The notes under the pieces were generated by a model, which was not told the DNA's origin, did not search any database, and saw only the letters and a program-made list of their open reading frames with translations. A DNA stretch of 64,000 nt from Anodontia alba (taxonomy: Eukaryota > Mollusca > Bivalvia > Lucinida > Lucinidae). Location: contig OZ024837.1 in NCBI GenBank assembly GCA_964016985.1, positions 34,999,622 to 35,063,621 on the forward strand, in the 5' to 3' direction. Within the stretch, counting starts at the first letter, position 1, and each line of letters starts with the position of its first letter. Position numbers and translations under genes: made by a program. Positions 55,072-64,000 of this stretch are shown here, piece after piece.

Positions 55072-55330
55072 TGTTTTAGGCTTATAAGTATACTGTATAA
55101 AATTTTCAGCAGATGACATTTTGAAGTATTTTTCTTCTGTTACCTTGAAAAGGGTGTCGGCATTTCATACATATTATCTCCACAGGATATGACTTCCTAT
55201 GCAAATTGTCTTCAGTCGAGATCAGTAATTTGCGTGAAATGTCAAAACTTGTTGTATGGGAGAAAATAAGAAAACAGTTCATGAATTGATCATCTGCTGA
55301 GTTAGCCCAGAGAGTGATAAAGGTTCAACT
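55072..55330. mobile_element. Family B MITE, copy 5
   Basis: TTTTCAGCAGATGACATTTTG on the left, and TCATCTGCTGAGTTAGCCCAGAGAGTGATAAAGG in outline on the right. Inner pair GGCATTTCATACATATT / AATTTGCGTGAAATGTC. Confidence 0.6.
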
Positions 55331-56056
55331 GGACAACGAATCGTTGACATGCTGCATTTTGTTGGCGATATGTGTAGATTCAGAAGATCAGAATGCGCGG
55401 AAATGCCGGTTTATCTTCGTCTAAGGTGGTCTCAAATACCATAAGGTCGTTTCTCATTTCTTTTTGAAGGGGCTCAAATATATATTCAGCCAGATCACCA
55501 TCGCAGCGTGATCAAGATCAAAGATTTTCGTTCTGCACCAAACTGAACTACGTCAAACCTGTGAATTGCTATTATTGTTTTGAGTAATATTATTTTTTTT
55601 TAAATGAAATGTGCACTGACGTTTAAACAAATAGTGCTGGAACAGATTATCTGCATTACTGAAATATATTGCTAGAATTAAGTATCATCAATATTAATCT
55701 TTTTATTAGATCTTTACCAAGTGAAAATCTCCCTCTTAGCATATGTATTACTCAGATAAGAGTGCGTGACGCAGTCTAGTGCATAATGGTGTCCACTCAG
55801 TTCACTGATTAGGTATTAATAGTATAAAATACTGTGATACATGAATTGCACAGTATCCAACTTAAACACAGACTGATCAGATTTATAAAATGTAAAAAGG
55901 TTCATTTTTACTTGTTTGGACCATTATTTTTCAAATACGATGCACTGTGCACATCGGAACAATTATGTGGTCAGTCGGCGAATAACTTGCTGGAGGGCTT
56001 TCGTGAAAGTGTATATTCCACTATGAAAACATTTTTGGTATGATAATGCAAAGCTG
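55331..56056. other. No gene recognised
   Basis: The frame 55834-56043 (69 aa) has no recognisable domain. Confidence 0.35.
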
Positions 56057-56740
56057 TTAACCCTTTAGCACGCTATATTTAGTAGTATTTAAATATTAGA
56101 AGACGACGTGCTGGATTAACAGATCCACCAAATGCAACAAATGTGTGGACGAGTAGCATTTACCCAGATCAGAATGCGCGGATGCACATTCTAATCTAGA
56201 ATTTTGCATACTGCAAGCTATACTTAAATGTTAGAAGACAATGCACTGGAGTAACAGCAGATCATATCGAATAAATAAAAAAAAAAAAAAAAAACAATGT
56301 ACAGACGAACTGTAACGAATCAGATCAAAATGCATGGAGTTTGCATACTGCAAGCTATATTTAAATATTAGACTAATTTAGAATTTCTCATTTAAAGCAC
56401 GCTGTATTTAACCCATTATAGTCCACAAACCCTTAAAACGGTAATTGGCAAACAGTGGAGACCCAGATCAGACGCCGCAGAACGCGGCGTCTGATCAGGG
56501 TCTCCACTGTTGGCAATTAGTTCAACCATGTGTTTCTCTGAATAATTAAATAATATAGCCTGGCATACCTAAAATCGAAATTAGAATCTTCCAATATATA
56601 GTGTGGGTGAGTTCATTCAGTCTACAATAAGTTAAATGTTAGAATATGATGTGCCAAACTATTGGCAAATCGTATCGAGTAAGACATTGTACAGATGAGC
56701 AGAAACGAACCAGATCAGAATGCGCGGATGCCCTATATGT
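56057..56740 (+). repeat. Diverged direct repeats, 'GCAAGCTATATTTAAATATTAGAAGA', split by a palindromic element
   Basis: Units near 56070, 56213, 56350 and 56625 share (AGCTATA)TTTAAATATTAGAAGAC, an 'AACAGATC' phrase and ACCAGATCAGAATGCGCGGATG. The block opens TTAACCCTTTAGCACGC, like family B ends. Between units 3 and 4 lies 56409-56590 (TTAACCCATTATAGTCC...), which contains the clean palindrome GGCAAACAGTGGAGACCC...CAGACGCCGCAGAACGCGGCGTCTG... (56455-56513). Confidence 0.6.
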
Positions 56741-56905
56741 ATCATATAGTGGCCAAACTTCCCAACATCCAGCATAAAACTATCTGGGGAAAAGGATGAT
56801 CTACTTAAAATGTGTTAAATCAGTTTATACTAACGCGCTTGTGCATTATCACATCGCACATGCGCAGGAACCATGGTATACCCCGTAACTGTATTTATTT
56901 GTAGG

Positions 56906-56955
56906 TTCACACACACACAAACACACAAACACACACACACACACACACACACACA
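56906..56955. repeat. (CA)n microsatellite
   Basis: CACACACAAACACACAAAC followed by pure CA. Confidence 0.95.
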
Positions 56956-57290
56956 ACAAATGCGTTGTCTATGTCCCAAATCTTTCAATATGTTGTTAAC
57001 TTCTTTCAACCTTTGTTTATCTCAGTGACTCACATGGCGTCAAGGTTATTTTTCATTTTTACAGTGAAAATTTAAAATTGAACAAAATGATTTAAAATCA
57101 CCATAGGAATATTTGAGCTTTGCTTTGATTTTTTTTCTGTGGACTGCAAAGCTTTTCAGCTATGGATTTCACCGGCCAGTAGATTTAGGATAGTCTGAAA
57201 TGAAATGAATGACAGGTATTATCAAACGATTGGCACGTCTTATCAGGTGAATGACATGTCATATCAGATACTATAATAGGACTTCACAGG

Positions 57291-57391
<101 letters not shown>

Positions 57392-57487
57392 GAACACTGA
57401 AAATATTAAGAAGTAAGTATATATTTTTTAACACATTTGGAATGTCAGAATGCAATGCAAAATAATCCTTTGCAGTCAATTTATTTC

Positions 57488-57530
57488 AACGCTTAGCACT
57501 CTGGGTAATATTTTCAGCAGACGACTTAAA
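57488..57530. repeat. Solo family B end
   Basis: AACGCTTAGCACTCTGGGTA followed by TTTTCAGCAGACGACTT; the partner end is not seen. Confidence 0.6.
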
Positions 57531-58680
57531 CTATCACAAATTTTCGTTTGAAAAATGCTAATAAATGAGATATTGAAGAAACCATTTAGGACACATATGT
57601 GTAAAAGACAACATCTATGTAGATATAAAAAGTTTTAACATGGGGTAAATAAAACAAATGCTACTGAAGGTAATGTTACAAACGAAGTTATTCAGATATG
57701 TTGTAGTCCAAAACAAATGAATACCTGCTTATCATACTTAATTGTTATTATTATTTTTATTATTATTTACATGAATGACAATGAAAGCTTAAAATCAATC
57801 ATATTTATAGCTGAAACCTGTGCGATCCACACAGAGTGATAAATATATTCCCTAGCCACTGTCAACTTGATTTAAGCATCAAAATCTCAATACGTGTTTG
57901 ATTATGGATAAGAAAGAAAGAAAGAAAGAAAAAGAATATCTTTGGATATTATATAAATTCTGAATTAAAATTTTTCTGGAAATTAATAAATTAAAATTGA
58001 TTTTTTTTTCACCAAAAAAGGTACTTTGAAATTTCATCCCAAATTAAAGAAATTAACAAAGATACACTTATGATATTTCTATCCAAATATATGTGAAGAA
58101 TAAAATGACTTCCATTATGTCTGGTGTTATCTAAATTACTAATAAACAAGCAATAAATCCGTTAATACTTCATGTGTTTTTTCTCATCCAATCAGAAATA
58201 AGCCGAAAAAGCCTTGGAGGTGCACCTGCATGTCATTAAATTTCCAATAAACGGTACATGGAATGAGCATTTCCTGTATCTCATCCTCTTTAAGCAATAC
58301 ATAGGCTAGCTAATATTATGTTACATTTGAAAGATCAAAAGATTAAATTTAGAACAAAAGGAAATGGTATAATAAATAAATAAAAAATGTAAATGAAATT
58401 GGAAAATATCATGATATTATACACATTAATTACTCCAGATTCATGTAGCATAGAGTATTTGATGATAATTAATATGAGTCTTCATTTCTCCACTAAAATA
58501 ATTTTGTTATGGATATTTATTAGAATTGTCTCACTGAGGCAAAATATTACGAAAACGCAATCTTGAATCTTGAAAGGGGAACTCCCGTATACGGTAATAT
58601 AGTGAATGTTACATCTGCAAAACCGTGACTTGAATAGTTATATAAGTGAAACTGAAAAAAAAAAAAAAAAAAAAAACTCC
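57531..58680. other. No gene; small repeat traces
   Basis: (GAAA)n near 57910. A half core TATTTATTAGAATTGTCTCACTGAGGC at 58515 belongs to the pogo-like group. Poly(A) at 58655-58676. Confidence 0.4.
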
Positions 58681-58714
58681 ATGCATTTTGATCTGATTCG
58701 TTGCAACCAGACAG

Positions 58715-58925
58715 GGTTTCCATGACAGCGTTTTCCGAACGCTAATTTGATTGGCTAATATTCGAAACGCTTGAAACGTTTCAGAAACGATGCTCTGATT
58801 GGCTAAAACCGTAAACGATCGTTTAAGCGTGGTCCAAACGCTGCGTTTCCAAATCGTTAATAAGCGTTTCGCATGCGTTTCCGTGGACAAGAAAAACGCA
58901 ATCGCCACTGTAAAACGCGGCTCTG
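58715..58925. mobile_element. CCAAT-rich short element, copy 2 (inverted)
   Basis: Two ATTGGCTAA motifs (inverted CCAAT), many AAACGCT/AGCGTTT blocks and an end GTGGACAAGAAAAACGCAAT, the complement of the 54225-54250 start. It lies upstream of the 141-bp array, as copy 1 lies next to a single array unit. Confidence 0.6.
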
Positions 58926-60180
58926 TTGAAAATCTACTTTTAGCTTCTTCTCCTGTAGGAAGCATCAGGGTGACATGTAGATAAAAAAATTGCTTAAAAT
59001 GTTGCGATCGGAAATCAAAGATGGCCGCCATGGCCACCATCTTACAAATCTACTCTTCGCTTCATCTCCTGAGCCGAAAGGCCATTTGACTTGATACTTG
59101 GTAGGAAGCATCGGGGTGACTTGTAAATCAAAAATAGTTAAAATTGTTCCGATCGAAAATCCAAGATGACGGCCATGGCCGCCATCTTTTAAATCTATTT
59201 TGGCCTTCTTTTCCTGAACGGAACGGCTAATTGACTTGAAACTTTGTAGAAAGCAACGGGATGACTTGTGGATCATTATACCGAAAAATCGTTGTGATCG
59301 AAAAATCAAGATGGCCGCCGTGGCTGCCATCTTAAAAATCTATTTTTCACTTCTGCTCCTGAACCAAAACGGCAATTGACTTGGTAGGAAGCATCAGGGT
59401 GACTTGGAGATCAAAAATAGCTAAATTCGTTTCGATCGGAAATCCAAGATGGCCGCCATGGCTGCTATCTTGAAAAATCTATTTTTCGCTTCTTCTCCTG
59501 AACTGATAGGCCATTTGTCTTTAAACTTGGGTTGACTAGTAGATAAAAAAAAAGTTAAAATTGTTCTCATATGAAATCCAAGATGACCACCATGGCTCTA
59601 TCTTGAAATCTATTTTTTCTCTTCTTCTCCTGAACCGAAAGGCCAATTGACTCGAAACATGATAGGAAGCGTCAGGATGACTTGTAGATAAAAATAATAA
59701 GTAAAATTGTTCCGATCAGAAATCCAAGATGGCCGCCATGGCCACTATTTTGGAAATCTGTTTTGCGCTTCTTCTCTTGAGCCGAAAGGCCAAATGACTC
59801 GAAACTTGGTAGGAAGTATCTGTGTGATTTGTAGGTAAAAATAGCTAAATTTGTACTGATCAGAAATCGAATATGGCCGCTATCTTGAAAATCTATTTTG
59901 AACTTCTTCAGAATAGAAAGGCCAATTGACTCGAAACTTGATAGGATGTATCAGGATGGCTTGTAGATCAAAAATAGCTAAAATCATTCTGATCGGAAAT
60001 CCAAGTTGATCGCCCTAGCAGCCATGTTGAAAATCTGTTTTTGAACTTTCTTATCCTGAACCAAAAGGACAATTGACTCGGACCTTCATTGGAAATATCG
60101 AGGTGACTTGACGACCAGAAGTAGCTAAAATCATTCTGATTGGAAATGCAAGATTGCCGCCATCTTGAAAATCTGTATTG
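58926..60180 (+). repeat. Tandem array, period about 141 bp, nine units
   Basis: Each unit: GGAAATCCAAGATGGCCGCC, ATGGCCGCCATCTTGAAAAT, CTATTTTTCGCTTCTTCTCC, TGAACCGAAAGGCCAATTGA, CTCGAAACTTGGTAGGAAGC, ATCAGGGTGACTTGTAGATA, AAAATAGCTAAAATTGTTCC. 'AAGATGGCCGCCAT' phrases occur at about 59010, 59160, 59295, 59442, 59580, 59726, 59870, 60000 and 60148. Later units are shorter and more diverged. Confidence 0.9.
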
Positions 60181-60187
60181 AACCTAT

Positions 60188-60475
60188 ATAGATCCTTATA
60201 ATCTACCCCTCACACCAATGATATGTCCTTATAATCTACCCCTCAAACCAATGATAGATCCTTATAATCTACCCCTCACACCAATAACAGGTCCTTAAAA
60301 TCTACCCCTCAAACCAATGATGTGTCCTTATAATCAACCTCTCACACCAATTATGGGTCCTTAAAATCTACCCCTTAAACCAATGATGTATCCTTATAAT
60401 CTACACCTCACAGCTATGGTAGCTCCTTATAATATAACCCTCACATCAATAACGGATCCTTATACTTTGTTCTCC
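60188..60475 (+). repeat. 33-bp tandem array with 66-bp dimer pattern
   Basis: GTCCTTATAATCTACCCCTC then ACACCAATGAT; about nine units. Units alternate CACACCAAT and CAAACCAAT in the first seven. Not in frame with any gene. Confidence 0.9.
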
Positions 60476-60670
60476 AAATAATGGTTAGTCTCATTTTCAA
60501 AGTATCTACTCAGTACCTACAATTCTGCCCTATACCGCCTGCAGAACGACCTGACGTATGACTGTCCGATTTATACATTTGACCCATTTTGGCATCAGTA
60601 CATGTAAAGCGGACCTCAGAAAGATGCAACAATTCTGAAAGTCTTTCTTGTGGAACTACATTTACATTTA

Positions 60671-60753
60671 CTACTAAATCTCACGGGAAACCCATTACGC
60701 TGACACGAGAAATTCTCGTATCAGCGTAATGGGTTTCCCGTGAAATTTAGTAG
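60671..60753. repeat. 83-bp near-perfect hairpin
   Basis: Arms CTACTAAATCTCACGGGAAA, CCCATTACGCTGACACGAGA and their complements meet at GAGAAATTCTC. I count only about three mismatched pairs. No other copy is seen in the window. Confidence 0.85.
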
Positions 60754-60810
60754 TCAATGGCCTAAAACAATGCAAGCGATGGTTGAGAAGGCATTACGTA
60801 TTAGCTTAAA

Positions 60811-60960
60811 CCCTTTCATCCCTGAGTTTCTGAAGTGGACTCTTCCATTCTTGAATTTGGACTTGTTCACTGAAACAAATAGGGGTTTCAGTCTAGAATA
60901 AAAATAGAATGGCAAATATTGCAGATCCTGATGAGACAGCTCTTATTATTCGCACATGTC
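60811..60960. repeat. Half of a TTAA-type foldback repeat
   Basis: TTAAACCCTTTCATCCCTGAG resembles the left end of 30688-30895; GGCAAATATTGCAGATCCTGATGAGAC follows. The right end is missing. Confidence 0.45.
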
Positions 60961-60964
60961 AGAT

Positions 60965-61020
60965 TGCATGTGCGTTTATTTTATTTTATTTTATTTTATT
61001 TATTTATTTATTTATTTTTT
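60965..61020. repeat. (TTTTA)n/(TTTA)n microsatellite
   Basis: Pure TTTTA then TTTA units. Confidence 0.9.
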
Positions 61021-61114
61021 CATTTCGCACATGTCAGACTACGAGCCCTTACTACTCGCATATTTCAGCTTATGAGCCAAAACTCCTCAGGAGTTCTTTA
61101 TACGCATGTTTAAT

Positions 61115-61212
61115 GCACCAACACCTATCACTTGGCTTCCCAACACCTACCCCTTGGCTATCCCAACACCTATCCCTTGGCTATCCCAACACCTATCCTT
61201 TGGCTATCCCAA
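61115..61212 (+). repeat. Short array, about 23-bp unit, four copies
   Basis: CAACACCTATCCCTTGGCTA then TCC, repeated four times with slight variation. Confidence 0.85.
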
Positions 61213-61239
61213 GAGGATTACAGTGAGTATACATATAAG

Positions 61240-61430
61240 AGAAGCCACCCAGGAAACGACACAATCACGAAGTACATTTTTCCCGAGACACCAAAAGAGG
61301 GAGAGATGAAGAACTAATAATAGCAAAACAAATATCGAATACATGCATTTAACCACCGATGCGCGAACAAAGCAGAACTGCAACAGAAAAGTCGCCTCCG
61401 GACGGTAATTCGAAAAAAAAAACTGTTAGG
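61240..61430 (-). repeat. RT-element 3' tail fragment
   Basis: CCCAGGAAACGACACAATCACGAAGTACA...CACCAAAAGAGGGAGAGATG...GAACAAAGCAGAACTGCAACAG in outline: the fullest copy on minus of the recurring tail. Confidence 0.6.
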
Positions 61431-61497
61431 ACGAAGGGAATGTAGGTACGTAAGCCAGTTTTATCGCTGTCCTAATTATGATGCAGTTCCAGATTAC

Positions 61498-61772
61498 TAT
61501 TACGAAAACACGCCCATTCAGTTACAATATATATATAGAAAATTTCACCTCCAAAAACTGAAGATTTTCAGATAAAAAAACTCCGATATGTTTTATATTT
61601 CTGCTCAAAACATAGATTGTGGGTACTAGTTAGAAACGCCTCGGCGAGGTGGTTCTAACGAGTACCCACAATCTATATTTTCGAGCAAAAATAAGAAAAA
61701 TAATGTATACCCCTGTAAACCCCAGTTTTACTATATAAAGGGTCAAAATTATTTAGGCATGTTTTCGTGATG
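61498..61772 (-). mobile_element. Family A foldback MITE, copy 16
   Basis: TATTACGAAAACACGCCC to GGCATGTTTTCGTGATG; the core first arm is changed (AGTTAGAAACGCCTCGG) and the AAAGTGGGGTTTAAG part near the right end is deleted. Confidence 0.85.
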
Positions 61773-62006
61773 AAACATATGGGTCCTTTATGTCATCAGA
61801 GTTACGTCATAGTGAAACACAAATAATCACAAAATTGCAATGAAAGGTAGAGGGTTCAGCGACAATCTAAAACCAGAGCAACAAGTAACAAAACATTCAA
61901 ATTAGACTTCGATAGGTCCGACCACAAACAACAATAATCGGGTGCTATCCGTCTGAAACAGACTGAAGAAGGAGTCGTCCGGGGCCCATTCACTGTTATG
62001 CAATTA

Positions 62007-62238
62007 ACCCATTTATGCCGAATGGACTCTTCTACCTTCAATCTTTGGACCAATTCATTTCCAAAATAAGGGACGTCTTGTTAGTTTTTTTTTTATAGTT
62101 ACCATGTTTTATAGAAGTTCCTGTATTTCATGCAAACAGTGTAGACCCTGATCAGACGCCGCGTTCTGTGGCGTCTGATCTGGGTTTACACTGTTTGCCA
62201 AATCTCCCTTTTATGGGATGCCAGGCTTAAATGGGTTA
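62007..62238. mobile_element. TTAA-flanked foldback repeat, copy 2
   Basis: TTAACCCATTTATGCC and GGCTTAAATGGGTTAA are inverted and end in TTAA. Inside: GCAAACAGTGTAGACCCTGA, CAGACGCCGCGTTCTGTGGC, and complements. Confidence 0.75.
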
Positions 62239-62399
62239 AAGAAGGAAAACAATAACCAATTTTACCGCCTCGTTTCACCTTATACGCGTTTATGTTCAAA
62301 TTTAAAATGTGAAAAATGGATCGAGATTACGAAACATGTTTATTAATCCTATACATTATTTAAATTCAAGATCTGTCTATCACGTCCGCACTGCTTATA

Positions 62400-62640
62400 A
62401 GCTTAAACGTGAGAAAATGTACCTTCTTGAATGTATGCCTAACGAAGACTCAAATCACCCTGCACATCCGCGCAGTCTGATCAGTTTTCGTTGTTCGCAC
62501 GAAGAAATTTTGTTTTCTTTGCTATCCAAAATACGCCCAGGGAAGATTCTGATCAGACAGCGCGAATGCGCAGTCTGATCTGAATCTTCGCGGGGCGCAC
62601 ATGTTTAAAGTTACGTTTTCGGACTTATGTCATCAAAACG
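62400..62640. repeat. 'CTGATCAG...GCGCAG' foldback repeat
   Basis: GAGAAAATGTACCTTCTTGAATG to CGCACATGTTTAAAGTTACGTTTTC. Two palindromes inside (CCGCGCAGTCTGATCAG; CTGATCAGACAGCGCGAATG). Relative of 35885-36080. Confidence 0.6.
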
Positions 62641-63392
62641 CACCCAAGTATTTAAATTATTGCTAAAGGCGTTGACCACAATAAATTACTGTTCTGAAAA
62701 CAGCAACAAATGGTTACACTTTATTATACTTCATTGCACAATATCAACGACATATCTTAATGGGCACGACTGCATGTAAGTTTCGGTGATGCTATTAATC
62801 ATGTCTGACAGATTTCAATTAAGATGTCGCTAACCTCATCCATCTAGAATAAGATGAAAGTCGATTTAAACTGACCCACTGAGAGACTATCACAGACATG
62901 CAATGCAATGTTTTAATCTGTGTGCTTTCTATAGTATGATAGTGTAAGCCCACAATGTCACGCTAACAGTTTCTTCTTTTCATACGAGTTTGCACCTGCT
63001 TGTGTTTAATTGGGTGAAGAACCAAGACCTTGTATTGAGATTGCATGTGTCCTTGAAAAATCTAAGGGATGACTGACAGAAACAAACATGGAATCCAGAT
63101 CAATAACTATAAAAGTATTAAATTGATGCTAAAATATGAATTTTACAGTAATGTATAAGAGGAACGAACATGTTTCGTCCGTTACCTTGACCTAATTCTG
63201 TCAATTTCAAGTGTAAACCGTGCTCTATATAAAGTGAAATTTCTCGCGGTAGGTTTGGTTGGTGTTTCACTCTTTAATTGCATGACTGTAAATGGGTCCT
63301 AGACTGAAATACAACTCCTTTCTCAATCTGTTTCAGTAGGACGGTGCCTGACTATTGTTTTCTGTTGTCGGATCCGTCGTGATCTAACCTGT
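62641..63392. other. No gene recognised
   Basis: No repeat or coding signal that I can support. Confidence 0.4.
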
Positions 63393-63673
63393 CATTACGA
63401 AAACACGCCTATTCAAGTATATTGAAAATTTCAATGATAACCGAAATCTAAAAGTTTTCAGATAAAACTTCTGGTATTTTTCAAATTTCTGCTCAAAACA
63501 TAGATTGTTGTTACTCATTAAAACCGCCTCGACGAGGCGGTTCTAACGAGTACTCACAATCTATGGTTTTGAGCAGAAATAAGACAAATAATGGACACCC
63601 CTGTCAACCCAAGTTTTACTAAAAAAAATGGGTTTTAAGGGGGTCAAAATTATACAGGCATGTTTTCGTGATG
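63393..63673 (-). mobile_element. Family A foldback MITE, copy 17
   Basis: CATTACGAAAACACGCC to GGCATGTTTTCGTGATG. Core TTAAAACCGCCTCGACGAGGCGGTTCTAAC. Confidence 0.9.
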
Positions 63674-63689
63674 GTTTTTACTTTTTGCT

Positions 63690-63832
63690 CTGTTTTCAGA
63701 CTGGGATTGAGCCTTTACCTTTTTGCAGTCTTATTTGGATTTATGCGTCTGTGCTTTCATATGTTTCTCATTTTTCCTGTATTGATGCCTCTGGAGAGCT
63801 GTGCTTCGTGATTGTGGCATTTCCTGTATAAC
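63690..63832 (+). repeat. RT-element 3' tail fragment (+)
   Basis: TGATGCCTCTGGAGAGCTGTGC, TTCGTGATTGTGGCATTTCCTG: the clearest + copy of the recurring tail motif. The upstream 100 bp match loosely (CTTTTTGCAGTC, TTTATGCGTCTG). Confidence 0.55.
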
Positions 63833-64000
63833 TTCACATGTAACTTTATGTTGTACTTTTCAATGAATATCACGCCAATAGTATTGAAACATTCAATTCG
63901 ACGTCTCGATGTATGACTTACTAAATATAAACATGAATACTTTGGACAAATGGTTGACATAATTTATCTAAAATAACTACAGTTCAATAAATCAAACACC

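Overview
The window looks like AT-rich, intron-less-looking intergenic DNA from an animal, most likely a bivalve mollusc. The organism call is an inference from repeat types I associate with bivalve genomes: tRNA-derived SINEs with a conserved central part, long repeats that open with a 'CGCTCACCTGA' end and close with 'TCAGGTGAGCTAAAA', 'CTGATCAG...GCGCAG' palindromes, and tandem units built on 'AAGATGGCCGCCATGG'. There are no bacterial operons, ribosome sites, CRISPR arrays or rRNA/tRNA genes. One 200-N scaffold gap lies at 45906-46105. Nearly all open frames are accidental; the window is a nest of mobile elements, tandem arrays and foldback repeats.

Layout. 0-15 kb: a 440-bp hairpin element sitting inside an older retroelement tail, a long two-ended repeat, a dead mariner transposase, a tRNA-derived SINE, a broken reverse transcriptase (RT) fragment, and a quiet AT-rich stretch (9.8-11.8 kb). 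15-25 kb: the richest retroelement region. It has a large inverted repeat with arms of about 1 kb (15.9-18.6 kb), an RT gene on + that is split by the antisense insertion of a second RT element, and another copy of that second element. 25-38 kb: many foldback MITEs, several nested in each other. 38-43 kb: a 239-bp tandem duplication, an 18-unit 66-bp minisatellite, and the only convincing host-gene piece, a 96-nt exon on the minus strand (41911-42006). 43-48 kb: SINE, MITEs, a GIY-YIG endonuclease fragment of a Penelope-like element, and a sequence duplicated on either side of the N gap. 49-50.3 kb: a 54-bp tandem array held in one reading frame of 371 codons. 50-64 kb: a long repeat on minus, CCAAT-rich elements, 141-bp and 33-bp arrays, an 83-bp near-perfect hairpin, and more MITEs.

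The dominant signal is one family of about 280-bp foldback elements (family A, 17 copies in 64 kb). Its ends read CATYACGAAAACA, and its centre is a hairpin with arms of about 45 nt. The inner part of that hairpin (GTTAGAACCGCCTCG and its complement) also occurs in the centre of two other MITE groups whose ends are quite different and pogo-like. Several copies carry matched changes on both hairpin arms. The main items for follow-up are this shared palindromic core, the frame-preserving 54-bp array with three identical TGA codons, the nested RT insertion, and the lone exon.
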